Shown here in pieces: positions 40,917-49,933 of a DNA stretch of 64,000 nucleotides. Each line of letters opens with the position of its first letter. The first letter of the stretch is position 1. The notes beneath the pieces were generated by a model. The model had not been told where the DNA came from, searched no databases, and saw only the letters and a program-made list of their open reading frames with translations. This DNA comes from Candidatus Gastranaerophilales bacterium. GTDB taxonomy: Bacteria > Cyanobacteriota > Vampirovibrionia > Gastranaerophilales > Gastranaerophilaceae. The DNA is taken from positions 79,113 through 143,112 of the forward strand of contig CALUSQ010000003.1 in assembly GCA_944323475.1 (NCBI GenBank). The letters run 5' to 3'. Both the position numbers and the translations under genes were made by a program.

Positions 40917-41468
40917 ATGTCACTTAAAGCAAGAATAGAAGCAGTCCTATTTATTACAGCACAAGCGCTTGAAGTCAAAGATATTGCAGAGATATTAAAA
41001 GAAGATGAAGCAGTTGTTGAAGAAGCTTTATTGGATTTGATAATGGATTATTCCGCACGTGAAGGCGCATTGGAAATAGATGATGAAAACGGTTATATTC
41101 TTCAAGTAAAAGAAGACTATATGGATATAGTTGAACAACTTTGCCCTGTGGAACTAAAACCTGCTGTTTTAAAAACACTCACAATTATTGCATTAAAAGA
41201 ACCTATCAGACAATCATATTTGAAAGAACTGCGTTCAAATGCATACGAACATATACAAGAATTGCTAAAAATGGGATTGATTTCAAGACACAGAGATAAA
41301 AACGGTCGTTCTTTCAATCTTCGTACTACTCCCAAATTTGCTGAATATTTTAAACTTAAAGGCGATGCAAAAACTCTTGCAAAAATTATGGATTTAGAAA
41401 AACAAGCAAGAGAAAGTGATGACGAAGAACCAAAGGAATTGGATTTGTCAGAGTTTGTTGAAGAATAA
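40917..41468 (+). CDS. scpB: Segregation and condensation protein B
   Basis: Kleisin-interacting subunit of the SMC-ScpA-ScpB chromosome condensation complex. Two winged-helix domains: the first from about 1-75 (ARIEAVLFITAQALEVKDIAEIL) and the second from about 80-160 (LKPAVLKTLTIIALKEPIRQSYLKELR, then GLISRHRDKNGRSFNLRTT). The start is set at 40917, not at the in-frame ATG at 40899, because of the promoter and the GGAGAG ribosome-binding site. About 183 residues, typical. Neither scpA nor smc is in the window. Confidence 0.93.
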   Translation: MSLKARIEAVLFITAQALEVKDIAEILKEDEAVVEEALLDLIMDYSAREGALEIDDENGYILQVKEDYMDIVEQLCPVELKPAVLKTLTIIALKEPIRQSYLKELRSNAYEHIQELLKMGLISRHRDKNGRSFNLRTTPKFAEYFKLKGDAKTLAKIMDLEKQARESDDEEPKELDLSEFVEE

Positions 41469-41489
41469 TTTTTTAATTTTCACTTTAAT

Positions 41490-44400
41490 TTATACAGGCA
41501 AATCATTTAGCTGACAGAATGCTTTAAATGACGCATAATTTTTCTTTATTTCGTCTTCTATTATCGGTACAGATAAGTTTTCAACAAGAGCAAGTGTTTT
41601 TTTGTAGGCCGAAATAGCATTTTGTGCATAGTTGGCTTTGTTTTGAGGTTTTTTAGAAACCATTTCTTCCAAATATTTTGCATAAAGTTGATACAAAGAT
41701 ACTTTCAAAAGCTTCATATCATATTGTTTTACAATCATGAGTGCCTTTTCTATATACATTTTTGTAGCATCAGTATCACCTTTTATCAAGAAAATTTCGG
41801 CAATAAGTTTTTTATAAAGAACCATAAAATAATAGTTAGAAATCTTAGGATTCTTTGCCACATCCAATGCTTTTTGAGCAATATCAAGAGCCTTGTCTGT
41901 GCCTTCTGTAACCAGTGTAATCTTCGCTATATAATACCAGCACAATAATGCTCCTATAGCTATTTTTTCACGTGCAAATATTGTTACCTGCTCATTAAAT
42001 ATATCTAAAGCTTTTGCCAAATTTCCTTCTTCTTGAAGAATTTTGCCCAAAAATACTTTAAGCAGATTTTTAACAAGAACATCATTGTAATTGTTAGCAA
42101 AAGTAACAACAGAATACATATCTTCTTTGATATTTTTCCATTCTCTTTTATATATTTTGTTTAAAATATTTGTAAAATTCCAAAGTGAAATTATATCCGG
42201 TTCAATTATTTCTTTTGATGTCTCTTGGGTAAACTCAACAAGGATATCTTCTGATTTTCTGATATCGCCTGATATAGAATAAGCAAGAGATTTTGTGAGT
42301 TTCAAACGTTGAAGATAATTTTTATTTTGAACATTATTTTTCTGCACTATTTCATCAATAACAGATAACACATCAAATGCTTTTTTATTACCTTGTGAAA
42401 TCAAAGCCATTGCAACAATGAGATTACATTCCAACCAAGTTTCATAAATAACATCCAGTGAAATGTTATTGTTTGGTATAACTCCGGATAATGCCTGTTC
42501 TACAATAGGGATAATTTCATTCGAAGCCAGATTATAAATTTCTTCAGCATTACCTATACAAAACATTGCTTTCAGCTTTTTATATTTTATAAGAGCTATC
42601 TCCAGTTTGCCCTGAGAAGGTTCTACTATACTCAAAATAGTATTTACTGCTTCAATAACCCCATTGTAATTGCCTGTTAATGAACAGCTTTTTGACAGAT
42701 AGCCTGACAGTTCTATAATTTTAGGCTGGTTATTAACTTTAATAGCATTGCTGATAGCATTAGACAAATATGGTATTGCTTCTGCGGGTCTTGAGATATA
42801 AAGAAGTTTTCCAAGTCTTTCTTGAATATTATTGATAATGACCGTATTATCTTCGGGATTAACTTCTTGTGCTATTTTTAAACATTGTTTTTGAGAAATT
42901 GTCCAAAGATGTTCATCTCCCAAATAAGCACACAATTTTATATTTTCTGTCCATATATTTAACGCCAAAAGTTTTTGATTTAAGTTTTGAGCAATCAAAG
43001 CTTTCAATGCATTGCTTGAAAGTGTGAAAGAATTTATTATGTCATAGATTTTTTCATTCAAAACAACAAAGTTTGTACTTTGTTTTGCTTTTTCGTAAAC
43101 ATATTTCCATAAAATAGTATTTTTAAATTCAAATATATTTGTATTAAATTGAGCTATATATGCTGAGTTAACAAGCAATTGGATAACCTTTTGGAATTCC
43201 TCTGGAGGCATTTTCATAATAATTTCAAGCAATCTTATGTTAAATTTGTTACCCATAATTGCTGCTGTACTAAGCGTTTTAAAAGCAAGCGGTTGTTTTT
43301 TCTGCAAATATCTTAACCTGTATGAAAGAATCTCATATATATTTTGTGGTATTCTATCTTCAAGTTGTGTTTTTCTATAGATAGTTTTGCCGTCTTTTGT
43401 AATTATTGCTTTATATTCATTAAACAATATCAAAATTTGTTCTATATATGCACTATTACCTTGAGAATATTCAAATATACGTTCCATTACCTCCTGCGGA
43501 AGGGGATTTGTGCCGTTATAAAACATTTTTATAAGATTATCTGTATCTTTCAATGAAAGTTTTGCTAATCGGATATCTTCGTATTGATTTTGTGCAATTT
43601 TTTCAGAATAAAAATAACCTTGAGTAACACGATTGTCTCGATATGTGATAATTAATTTTATATTTTCACCCAAATGTCCTTGGTCTACAAAATAAGATAA
43701 AAAGGCATAAGATGAACCATCAATCATATCAAAATCATCTATAACAATTATCAGTTTAGCTTTGCGAGAAATTTCAAGAATTACTTTTTCCAATAGAGCA
43801 AATGTTATGTCCCTATTTATCAATATATCTTCAAAATTGGAAGTAAGACTAGGATACAAGAAATTAAATAAATTAAAAACTTCATCTTGAGTCAAATTTG
43901 GTAAAGTCTCAGACAACATTGTTTTTGCCTGTTTAAAAAAGTCTTGAGACATATTTGAAAAATTAGGCATGTTGAAAAATGTAAGAATCATTTCTTGGAA
44001 AATACCATAAGGGCTAATTTGAGAATTTGCACTGCATTCACCCCATAACCAAGCATGATTTTGGTGCATCAAATCACCAAACAAGTATTTCAAAACTGTT
44101 GATTTTCCTGAGCCTTCCGGAGCACTCATTCCTATAATCAATTTTTCAGAACTTTTTACAGCTTTGACTATCAAATTTTTACACTTCATTTGATCACAAG
44201 CTTTTATTTCAGGCTCAAGATTTAGTTCTTGTGCAGTATCTGTTTTGTTTTTTTCTTCTTCGATATCTTCTTGCTTTTCAACAATTTTTATTTCTTCTTC
44301 TGAAAGCTGATCTTCTTCATCCTTGTTTTCTATTAACACTATAGGATTTTCTTCATTTTCAGTTTTATCAATTGATATAGCAGCTTCTGGATTTATCAAA

Positions 44401-44972
44401 GGTTCTTGTTTAATATCTTGTTTTTCAAGTTCTGCCGAAATATTAATATTTTCATTTTCATCAGAAATGTTTAATAAATCATTCAAATCCTTATCTTCTT
44501 CAAGTTCTGCTTTTGCTTCTGCAGCCGCTTTTTCAAAAGGCTCATTTATTTCTTCCGTAGCTTCATTAAATGCTTCATTTAAAAGATTCTCTTCTTCCGG
44601 TTGCATTTCATATTCACTAATTTCATCAAGAACCAAAGGACTATCTTCATCAACATTAAAGTTCAATGTTGAGTCAATTAAATTATCTGATGAAGTAACT
44701 TTTTCCTGTTTTTCTAAATCAAGAATATTAACTAATGCTGAATCTTTTTCAAATTCCATTCCACATTTTCTGCATTTATCGGCGTCTGGACGATTTACAC
44801 TGCCACATGATTCACAGTATTTTAAAAGTTGCAACCCACAGCCTTCACAAAATTCAGCATTAATAGGATTTTTTGTACCGCAAATAGGACATACAGTCCT
44901 TACTTTAGTATTACAAAAACTGCATATCAAAAGATTATCCGCTATTTCTTTCTTGCATTTAAGGCAACGCAT
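41490..44972 (-). CDS. Large zinc-ribbon/P-loop ATPase (STAND-like) with TPR-like tail
   Basis: A 1160-residue protein of unusual design. The N-terminus has three complete 4-Cys zinc ribbons in a row (C3/C6/C17/C20, C28/C31/C42/C45, C53/C56/C67/C70). An acidic low-complexity linker follows (about 80-260). Then comes an ATPase of the AAA_16/STAND type: Walker A APEGSGKST (about 280-288) and Walker B LIIVIDDFD (about 403-411). The rest, from about 600 on, is helical TPR-like repeats. This is the ATPase/TPR part often fused to adenylate cyclases or kinases, but no catalytic output domain is seen here. It lies downstream of the sigma factor and anti-sigma-like genes on the same strand, so it may sense or scaffold for that system. 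Confidence 0.8.
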   Translation of the reverse strand: MRCLKCKKEIADNLLICSFCNTKVRTVCPICGTKNPINAEFCEGCGLQLLKYCESCGSVNRPDADKCRKCGMEFEKDSALVNILDLEKQEKVTSSDNLIDSTLNFNVDEDSPLVLDEISEYEMQPEEENLLNEAFNEATEEINEPFEKAAAEAKAELEEDKDLNDLLNISDENENINISAELEKQDIKQEPLINPEAAISIDKTENEENPIVLIENKDEEDQLSEEEIKIVEKQEDIEEEKNKTDTAQELNLEPEIKACDQMKCKNLIVKAVKSSEKLIIGMSAPEGSGKSTVLKYLFGDLMHQNHAWLWGECSANSQISPYGIFQEMILTFFNMPNFSNMSQDFFKQAKTMLSETLPNLTQDEVFNLFNFLYPSLTSNFEDILINRDITFALLEKVILEISRKAKLIIVIDDFDMIDGSSYAFLSYFVDQGHLGENIKLIITYRDNRVTQGYFYSEKIAQNQYEDIRLAKLSLKDTDNLIKMFYNGTNPLPQEVMERIFEYSQGNSAYIEQILILFNEYKAIITKDGKTIYRKTQLEDRIPQNIYEILSYRLRYLQKKQPLAFKTLSTAAIMGNKFNIRLLEIIMKMPPEEFQKVIQLLVNSAYIAQFNTNIFEFKNTILWKYVYEKAKQSTNFVVLNEKIYDIINSFTLSSNALKALIAQNLNQKLLALNIWTENIKLCAYLGDEHLWTISQKQCLKIAQEVNPEDNTVIINNIQERLGKLLYISRPAEAIPYLSNAISNAIKVNNQPKIIELSGYLSKSCSLTGNYNGVIEAVNTILSIVEPSQGKLEIALIKYKKLKAMFCIGNAEEIYNLASNEIIPIVEQALSGVIPNNNISLDVIYETWLECNLIVAMALISQGNKKAFDVLSVIDEIVQKNNVQNKNYLQRLKLTKSLAYSISGDIRKSEDILVEFTQETSKEIIEPDIISLWNFTNILNKIYKREWKNIKEDMYSVVTFANNYNDVLVKNLLKVFLGKILQEEGNLAKALDIFNEQVTIFAREKIAIGALLCWYYIAKITLVTEGTDKALDIAQKALDVAKNPKISNYYFMVLYKKLIAEIFLIKGDTDATKMYIEKALMIVKQYDMKLLKVSLYQLYAKYLEEMVSKKPQNKANYAQNAISAYKKTLALVENLSVPIIEDEIKKNYASFKAFCQLNDLPV

Positions 44973-45083
44973 AAGAATAAAAACCGCTTAGCTAAACTAA
45001 AGTTATTATATTATAAAGTAAAATTAAATGACATCACGCAAAAATACTACATAATAAAACAATGCATATTAAACTCTACATTT

Positions 45084-45659
45084 TTAGAAATGAGATTTTA
45101 CAATTTGCGCAAGTTCTACAAGTCTTTTGCTTACTTCTGACTGTGAAAGATTAACTTCCTGAGCAATCTCAATCTGCTTCATTTCTTTTACATATCTATA
45201 ATAAAAGATTTTTAAATATTCTTTTGTAGGATCATTTTTTTGCGCAACCAAAACAATATCAACAATTTTTTGAAGAAGATCTTTTCTGACTATTTTTTCT
45301 TCAAAAGAGTCTTTTGGATCTTCTATTTCATATACAAAATCTGCAGAAACACTAAAATCTTCTGTAACTTGCTCTACTTTTGCCGGCAATGGATCCATAA
45401 GGATTTCTTTGGTGCTTACATATTTGTTTTCTCGTCTTCTCACCCTGCCATTTTCTTTTAAAACTGTCAAAATTGCAGTATTGGCAACCTTAGCAAGATA
45501 AGAACCAATAGTACTTACATCAGAATTTTCCAATAATGAATGTGATCGTTTGTACGTTTCAGAACAAAAATCTTCCAAAAGATCTTCATTACCAAAAAAT
45601 TTGTTATTAGTTTTTACAAGTTTCTCTATATAATCCCGTTGTTCTTGTAATGTGTTCAA
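45084..45659 (-). CDS. ECF-like RNA polymerase sigma factor
   Basis: Sigma-70-family protein of 191 residues. Region 2 is roughly 25-85 (EDLLEDFCSETYKRSH, then SYLAKVANTAILTVLKENGRVRRREN), and region 4 is at about 140-188, with the helix-turn-helix YVKEMKQIEIAQEVNLSQSEVSKRLVEL. The regions are linked by an acidic segment (PKDSFEEK). It is close to ECF size but has a longer linker. The start codon is TTG at 45659. It lies 57 bases after the anti-sigma-like gene and 111 bases before the ATPase gene. This indicates a dedicated regulatory unit. The regulon is unknown. Confidence 0.8.
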   Translation of the reverse strand: MNTLQEQRDYIEKLVKTNNKFFGNEDLLEDFCSETYKRSHSLLENSDVSTIGSYLAKVANTAILTVLKENGRVRRRENKYVSTKEILMDPLPAKVEQVTEDFSVSADFVYEIEDPKDSFEEKIVRKDLLQKIVDIVLVAQKNDPTKEYLKIFYYRYVKEMKQIEIAQEVNLSQSEVSKRLVELAQIVKSHF

Positions 45660-45716
45660 TTTATCAATCCAATTTTATTTTATGCAATCAGTAATTGATT
45701 ATATCATATCACAGAA

Positions 45717-48305
45717 TTAAAAATTTATAATTAAAGTTAAGAAATAATCTGATTTCATATCCTTCAATTTTGGAACACTAACATATTTCAGAGTATTTTT
45801 TATACTTCTTACCACAATATCATCTACTTGATCAGAACCGCTGGATTCTAGTACCTGTATGCCTTTTAGTGTATTGTCAGGTGCAATTTCAAATGATACT
45901 TTTATAACATTATTGAAATTCAAATCTGTAGAATTCATAAGATCATTTTGTAAATTCATCTGAATATTTTTACCGGCAGTTTGTAAATATTCCTTAACAG
46001 AAGCTTCCGATGCAAGTTTTTCACTAACTTGCCAAGAAAGTTTTGTTATAGTAATAGCTGCAGGTTTATCAGAGAAAGAATTTGTCATAGATTTATTTAT
46101 ATCTTGTGATACAGCAGGTGTTTCTTCTGAATTAGAACCTTTGTTTTGAAGATCAAAAAATTCTCCATCTTGATTTGCTGTATCTAAAGCATTATTCTGC
46201 ATTGTTTTAGCATGATTAAAATACCATGAAACAACACTACCACCTGCAAGTATTAATACCAAAGCTAATCCTGTTATTATTTTTTTTGTTGCATTAACTG
46301 TTTTTGCTGATACAGGTTCTTGAGCAAGTTCAAATTCTGTAGGATTTTCTGCATCTTGATTTGGGACATTTGTCTCACTATACAAAGATTCTATGGTGTT
46401 TTCTTCTTTTTGAAAATCTTCAAAATTTTCTTTTTCTGAATCTGAATTTGAATCTTCAAAATACAACATATCTTCTTCGAATGTAGATTCACTATCCTCA
46501 TCATTTTCTGCAGTTGCATCTAAAGTATTTTGTTCAACATTTGGGTTTTCTTCATTATTTTCAGACAACAAAGCTAAAAGATCATCATCTAATAAACCTT
46601 GAATTTCAGAATCTGTTTTTTCTTCAGCTGGTTCATCACCTTGTTCTGTATTTTGAACTATAGTTTCTTCAGCTTTTTCTTCTATAGGATTATCTTCTGA
46701 ATCTTCGTCATCATAAACAAGTTCTACTGGCTCTTGAGCATATGAAACTACTTCTTCTTTTATTTTTCTTTCTTCTGGCTCATCATTTAATGGTTTTATC
46801 TCCGCTAAATCTATAGATTCTGTCTCTTTTAAGGTATCTTCATTTTCACCAGAATTTTTAACTTCATTTGGCAATTCTTCTAAAGGAGCAATTTCATCTA
46901 AATCAATTGGATCTATAGAAATATCAGAATTTTTATCTTCCAACGTATTGATTTGTTCAACTTGTTCTAAAGGTTCAACATCATCTATAGCCTCTAAAGT
47001 TTCATGTTCTTTTATTTCAAGATCATTAAGTGAATCATTATCAACAGCTAATTCATCAATCGGTGTTTCTTCTATTAATAAATTTTCTTCTTGAGAAGAA
47101 TTTAATGAATCTGTATTAACGATATCTTGGTTAGAAGTTGTCAAATCATCTAATTCATCTAAAGGTGAAATTTCTTCTATAGAAGTTAAATTATCATCAG
47201 CAGGTTGAATCTCAATCTCATCACCTTGTGCAATTTCTTCAAGATTATTTAAATTGTCAGTTGTATCCAAAATATCACTATTTTCTTCAGAGGCATCTTC
47301 AAAGTTTAAATCAACAATTTCTTCCGTATCTTCATTCAAAATCAAATCATCTTCAACATCCACAAATTCATTTATGTCAGATTCTGTAGTTTCTTCAGGC
47401 AAAATTTCTTCTTCGTTGTTTTGTACTAATTCGTCTTCTGTTTCTTCAGGAGAAATAGCACCCATTGGACGAACAATGTCTTGATCTTCCTCAATTGGTG
47501 TTTCTACTGTATCATCCTCCAAAATTTCTTGAGCATTTTCTACCAAAGCCATTCCTGCCAATGCAGCTTCATCAAATTCTTTCTTGTTACCTGATAATAC
47601 ACTTAATGTACTGTCATTCAAAAGCTCTTCATAATTTTTTACTTGAGAAACTATAACATCAAAGTCATTCATATCACAGAAAGTTTCTCTGCAAACAGGA
47701 CAAGCTATAACATGCTTCATAAAATATATTTTTTCAGTTTCTGATATTTGATCATCAATAAAAGCTGTACAAAGCTCTTTGATTTTTTCATGTTCAACAG
47801 AAGAATAAATATGTTGTTTGAATTCAATAGTAGAAAGAAATACTCTCAGTTCTTCCATTGGACGAAGAATATCTGTATTGTAGCCATAATATTCTGTTTT
47901 TGTTTCTGTTTTTTCTAAACTATCAGCAGGAGCAAAGCCAAGAATTTCCGCAGATTTCAAACCTTTTTCCAGTTTTAAAACGACATAAGCATAAGGCTTT
48001 GCATCATAAATTTCTTGAGATTTTGGAATACAAAAAGTCTTTCCATCAAAAGAAATTCTTACATCCAACCTTAAACCATTTATATAAATATCAGCAAATT
48101 CAAGATGTTTTGCAAAAGATGGTATTCTAAAAAGACTCAAAGCAGTATCAGTTTCAAGTCCTGCATTTGTAATATATTCTGCTGCAAGATTAGCCGCAAT
48201 ATTTAAAGCATATACTCTTTTTCTGATTGAAACATCTTCTATTTTTGATGCAACTAATTTTGCTTTTTCTAAAATATTTTTGTTAATATCCATTACTTCT
48301 GCCAT
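45717..48305 (-). CDS. Membrane anti-sigma-like protein: DUF1822-like N-terminus, zinc-finger, acidic linker, TonB-like C-terminus
   Basis: Large fusion of 862 residues. Residues about 25-130 resemble the cyanobacterial DUF1822 domain in their pattern (NIAANLAAEYITNAGLETD, then INGLRLDVRI and AYVVLKLEKGLKSAEILGFAP). Residues 198-205 are HVIACPVC, the H-x3-C-x2-C zinc-anti-sigma motif. About 230-660 is a very long Glu/Asp/Ser/Thr-rich, presumably disordered linker. A single membrane segment is near 675-700 (IITGLALVLILAGGSVVSWYF). The last 70 residues (FNNVIKVSFEIAPDNTLKGIQVLESSG) resemble a TonB C-terminal fold. This places a cytoplasmic sigma-binding part on one side of the membrane and a TonB-type domain in the periplasm. 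Ribosome-binding site AAAGGATA. First gene of the sigma unit. Confidence 0.78.
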   Translation of the reverse strand: MAEVMDINKNILEKAKLVASKIEDVSIRKRVYALNIAANLAAEYITNAGLETDTALSLFRIPSFAKHLEFADIYINGLRLDVRISFDGKTFCIPKSQEIYDAKPYAYVVLKLEKGLKSAEILGFAPADSLEKTETKTEYYGYNTDILRPMEELRVFLSTIEFKQHIYSSVEHEKIKELCTAFIDDQISETEKIYFMKHVIACPVCRETFCDMNDFDVIVSQVKNYEELLNDSTLSVLSGNKKEFDEAALAGMALVENAQEILEDDTVETPIEEDQDIVRPMGAISPEETEDELVQNNEEEILPEETTESDINEFVDVEDDLILNEDTEEIVDLNFEDASEENSDILDTTDNLNNLEEIAQGDEIEIQPADDNLTSIEEISPLDELDDLTTSNQDIVNTDSLNSSQEENLLIEETPIDELAVDNDSLNDLEIKEHETLEAIDDVEPLEQVEQINTLEDKNSDISIDPIDLDEIAPLEELPNEVKNSGENEDTLKETESIDLAEIKPLNDEPEERKIKEEVVSYAQEPVELVYDDEDSEDNPIEEKAEETIVQNTEQGDEPAEEKTDSEIQGLLDDDLLALLSENNEENPNVEQNTLDATAENDEDSESTFEEDMLYFEDSNSDSEKENFEDFQKEENTIESLYSETNVPNQDAENPTEFELAQEPVSAKTVNATKKIITGLALVLILAGGSVVSWYFNHAKTMQNNALDTANQDGEFFDLQNKGSNSEETPAVSQDINKSMTNSFSDKPAAITITKLSWQVSEKLASEASVKEYLQTAGKNIQMNLQNDLMNSTDLNFNNVIKVSFEIAPDNTLKGIQVLESSGSDQVDDIVVRSIKNTLKYVSVPKLKDMKSDYFLTLIINF

Positions 48306-48388
48306 TAATCTATCCTTTTTTATAATACTTTCTTCTATTAATTTAGATTACACTTTATGCAAAAATATTCCAAAATCCTCCAAAAACA

Positions 48389-48397
48389 TGATATAAT
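48389..48397 (+). promoter_or_regulatory. Extended -10 promoter for the 48501 gene
   Basis: TGATATAAT, identical in form to the scpB promoter. It gives a leader of about 100 bases. Confidence 0.55.
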
Positions 48398-48500
48398 GTA
48401 ACAAAATGTTTCATAATTTTTTACATGTAAGCATCTTATAGCAATAAAAAGTTCTCTTGTGTTTTTAATTACCCAGAAGTGTTAAAAAAGGAGTGTTATC

Positions 48501-48887
48501 ATGGCAGTAAATTTCTCAACTATCAAACCAATGTCACAATCCACTATATCTAAAGCTCCTGCATATACAAAGGAACAATCAGCAGTAGCAAGCAGCCCTA
48601 TGGATGGTCAACAAGCACCTAAAAAGAAAAGTCGTTGGTTCTTAAAAACTCTTATCGCAGCAGCTGTAGTTTTAGGCGGTACAGCAGCATTAAGAAGTAA
48701 AGTAAATGTATTCAAAAACTTTAATGTTACAGGCAAACTTGCAGCAGATGCAAAATTCTTAGATAAAGCTAAATTCTATGGCCAAAAAGCTGTTGCTGTA
48801 GTTGGTGATTTTACAACTAAATACTGGAATAAAGCTTATAATGCAGTAAAAAATCTTTTCAAAAAACCTGCAGCACCTACTCCCTAA
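48501..48887 (+). CDS. Small alanine-rich membrane-associated protein, unknown function
   Basis: A 128-residue protein with a polar Ser/Ala/Pro-rich N-terminus (1-45), a KKKSR patch followed by one hydrophobic segment (WFLKTLIAAAVVLGGTAAL, about 47-65), and a basic, aromatic C-terminus (KAKFYGQKAVAVVGDFTTKYWNKAYNAVKNLFKK). The Lys/Arg-rich patch before the membrane segment suggests the N-terminus faces the cytoplasm. No signal peptide, no known family. The plan is similar to the 29583 gene product (short anchor plus basic helices). AAAAAGGAG ribosome-binding site; own promoter and terminator. Confidence 0.75.
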   Translation: MAVNFSTIKPMSQSTISKAPAYTKEQSAVASSPMDGQQAPKKKSRWFLKTLIAAAVVLGGTAALRSKVNVFKNFNVTGKLAADAKFLDKAKFYGQKAVAVVGDFTTKYWNKAYNAVKNLFKKPAAPTP

Positions 48888-48908
48888 GAATTTAAAATAA
48901 AAAATAAT

Positions 48909-48941
48909 AAAAAAGGCCACAAAATTTGTGGTCTTTTTTAT
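48909..48941 (+). terminator. Bidirectional terminator between the 48501 gene and era
   Basis: Stem AAAAAGGCCACAAA / TTTGTGGTCTTTTT with T-runs on both strands. It serves the small gene on the plus strand and probably era (stop at 48961) on the minus strand. Confidence 0.85.
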
Positions 48942-48960
48942 TATTTAACTTAAAAACAAA

Positions 48961-49848
48961 TTAAACCCAATTTTCCAAATCAGGTGTTTTTTTTCGCCAA
49001 TCTTTTGAAACTTTAACCTTTAATTCCAGATACACTTTTTTATCTAACATCTTTTCCAATTCAATTCTTGCTTGAGAGCCAATGATTTTCATCATTTGTC
49101 CTTTTTTGCCTATCATAATTCCTTTTTGACTTTCATGTTCAACATGGATTGTCGCAAAAATTCTGTCTATATCTTCTTTTTCTTCATACTTTTCTATAAT
49201 CACAGCTACGCTGTGAGGAATTTCATCTTTTGTATTTTTAAGAATCTTTTCTCGTATAATCTCCTGTGCTATTGAGCGCATACTTTCATCAGTGAGATCA
49301 TCTTCATCATATATCGGCTCACCTTCAGGCAATTTGCGCAAAATTGTAGAAATCAAAGTATCTATGTTTCTGCCTGTTTGTGCAGAAACTTTTGCTGTAG
49401 GCATATTTGTTTCAAACAACATTTTATATGTTAAAAGATTTTGTTCTTTCTTGATTGGGTCTTTAATTTTATCAACTTTGTTGAGAACAATAATTATAGG
49501 AATATCCGTTTTTTTCAATAAATTTTCAACAATCCACTTGTCTCCGGCACCGGCAGGTTCTGACACATCGACAAGAAAAAGTATTAAATCAGCATCAGGA
49601 ATAGAACATTTAGCCTCATCCATAAGATATTCACCCAGCTTGTCTAATGGTTTATGAATTCCCGGAGTATCAATAAAAACGATCTGTCCTTCTTCGTTTG
49701 TAAATATTCCTTTTATGCGTCGCCTTGTAGTTTGAGCTTTGTCAGTAGCAATAGCTATTTTTTGTCCGACTATTGTATTTAAAAGTGTTGATTTTCCAAC
49801 ATTTGGACGACCAAGTACCGCTACAAAACCTGATTTAAAGTTTTTCAT
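48961..49848 (-). CDS. era: GTPase Era
   Basis: Essential GTPase that binds 16S rRNA and helps mature the small subunit. G1 is GRPNVGKSTLLN (14-25), G2 is TTRRRIKGI, G3 is DTPGIHKP (about 59-66), and G4 is NKVDK (about 122-126). The C-terminal KH domain has HVEHESQKGIMIGKKGQMMKIIGSQAR (about 230-256), with the GxxG-containing loop. At 295 residues it is complete. Confidence 0.97.
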   Translation of the reverse strand: MKNFKSGFVAVLGRPNVGKSTLLNTIVGQKIAIATDKAQTTRRRIKGIFTNEEGQIVFIDTPGIHKPLDKLGEYLMDEAKCSIPDADLILFLVDVSEPAGAGDKWIVENLLKKTDIPIIIVLNKVDKIKDPIKKEQNLLTYKMLFETNMPTAKVSAQTGRNIDTLISTILRKLPEGEPIYDEDDLTDESMRSIAQEIIREKILKNTKDEIPHSVAVIIEKYEEKEDIDRIFATIHVEHESQKGIMIGKKGQMMKIIGSQARIELEKMLDKKVYLELKVKVSKDWRKKTPDLENWV

Positions 49849-49883
49849 AAATATGTTCCTTTTAATACAACTTATATAATAAC

Positions 49884-49916
49884 AAAAAAGGACAGAGTGA
49901 AAACCCCGTCCTTTTT
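49884..49916 (-). terminator. Terminator after rpsA
   Basis: Stem AAAAAAGGAC / GTCCTTTTT with a loop of about 15 bases. On the minus strand it lies 17 bases beyond the rpsA stop codon. Confidence 0.8.
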
Positions 49917-49933
49917 GTTTTATCTTCGAAAAA

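Noticed and set aside
44323..44991. Plus-strand reading frame of 222 codons opposite the zinc-ribbon ATPase gene
   Set aside because: It is Ser/Phe-rich low complexity, mirrors the Glu/Asp-rich linker on the other strand, and has no ribosome-binding site or domain.
47254..47484. Plus-strand frames opposite the acidic linker of the anti-sigma-like protein
   Set aside because: Ser/Thr-rich mirror image of a Glu/Asp-rich coding strand; no start signals.
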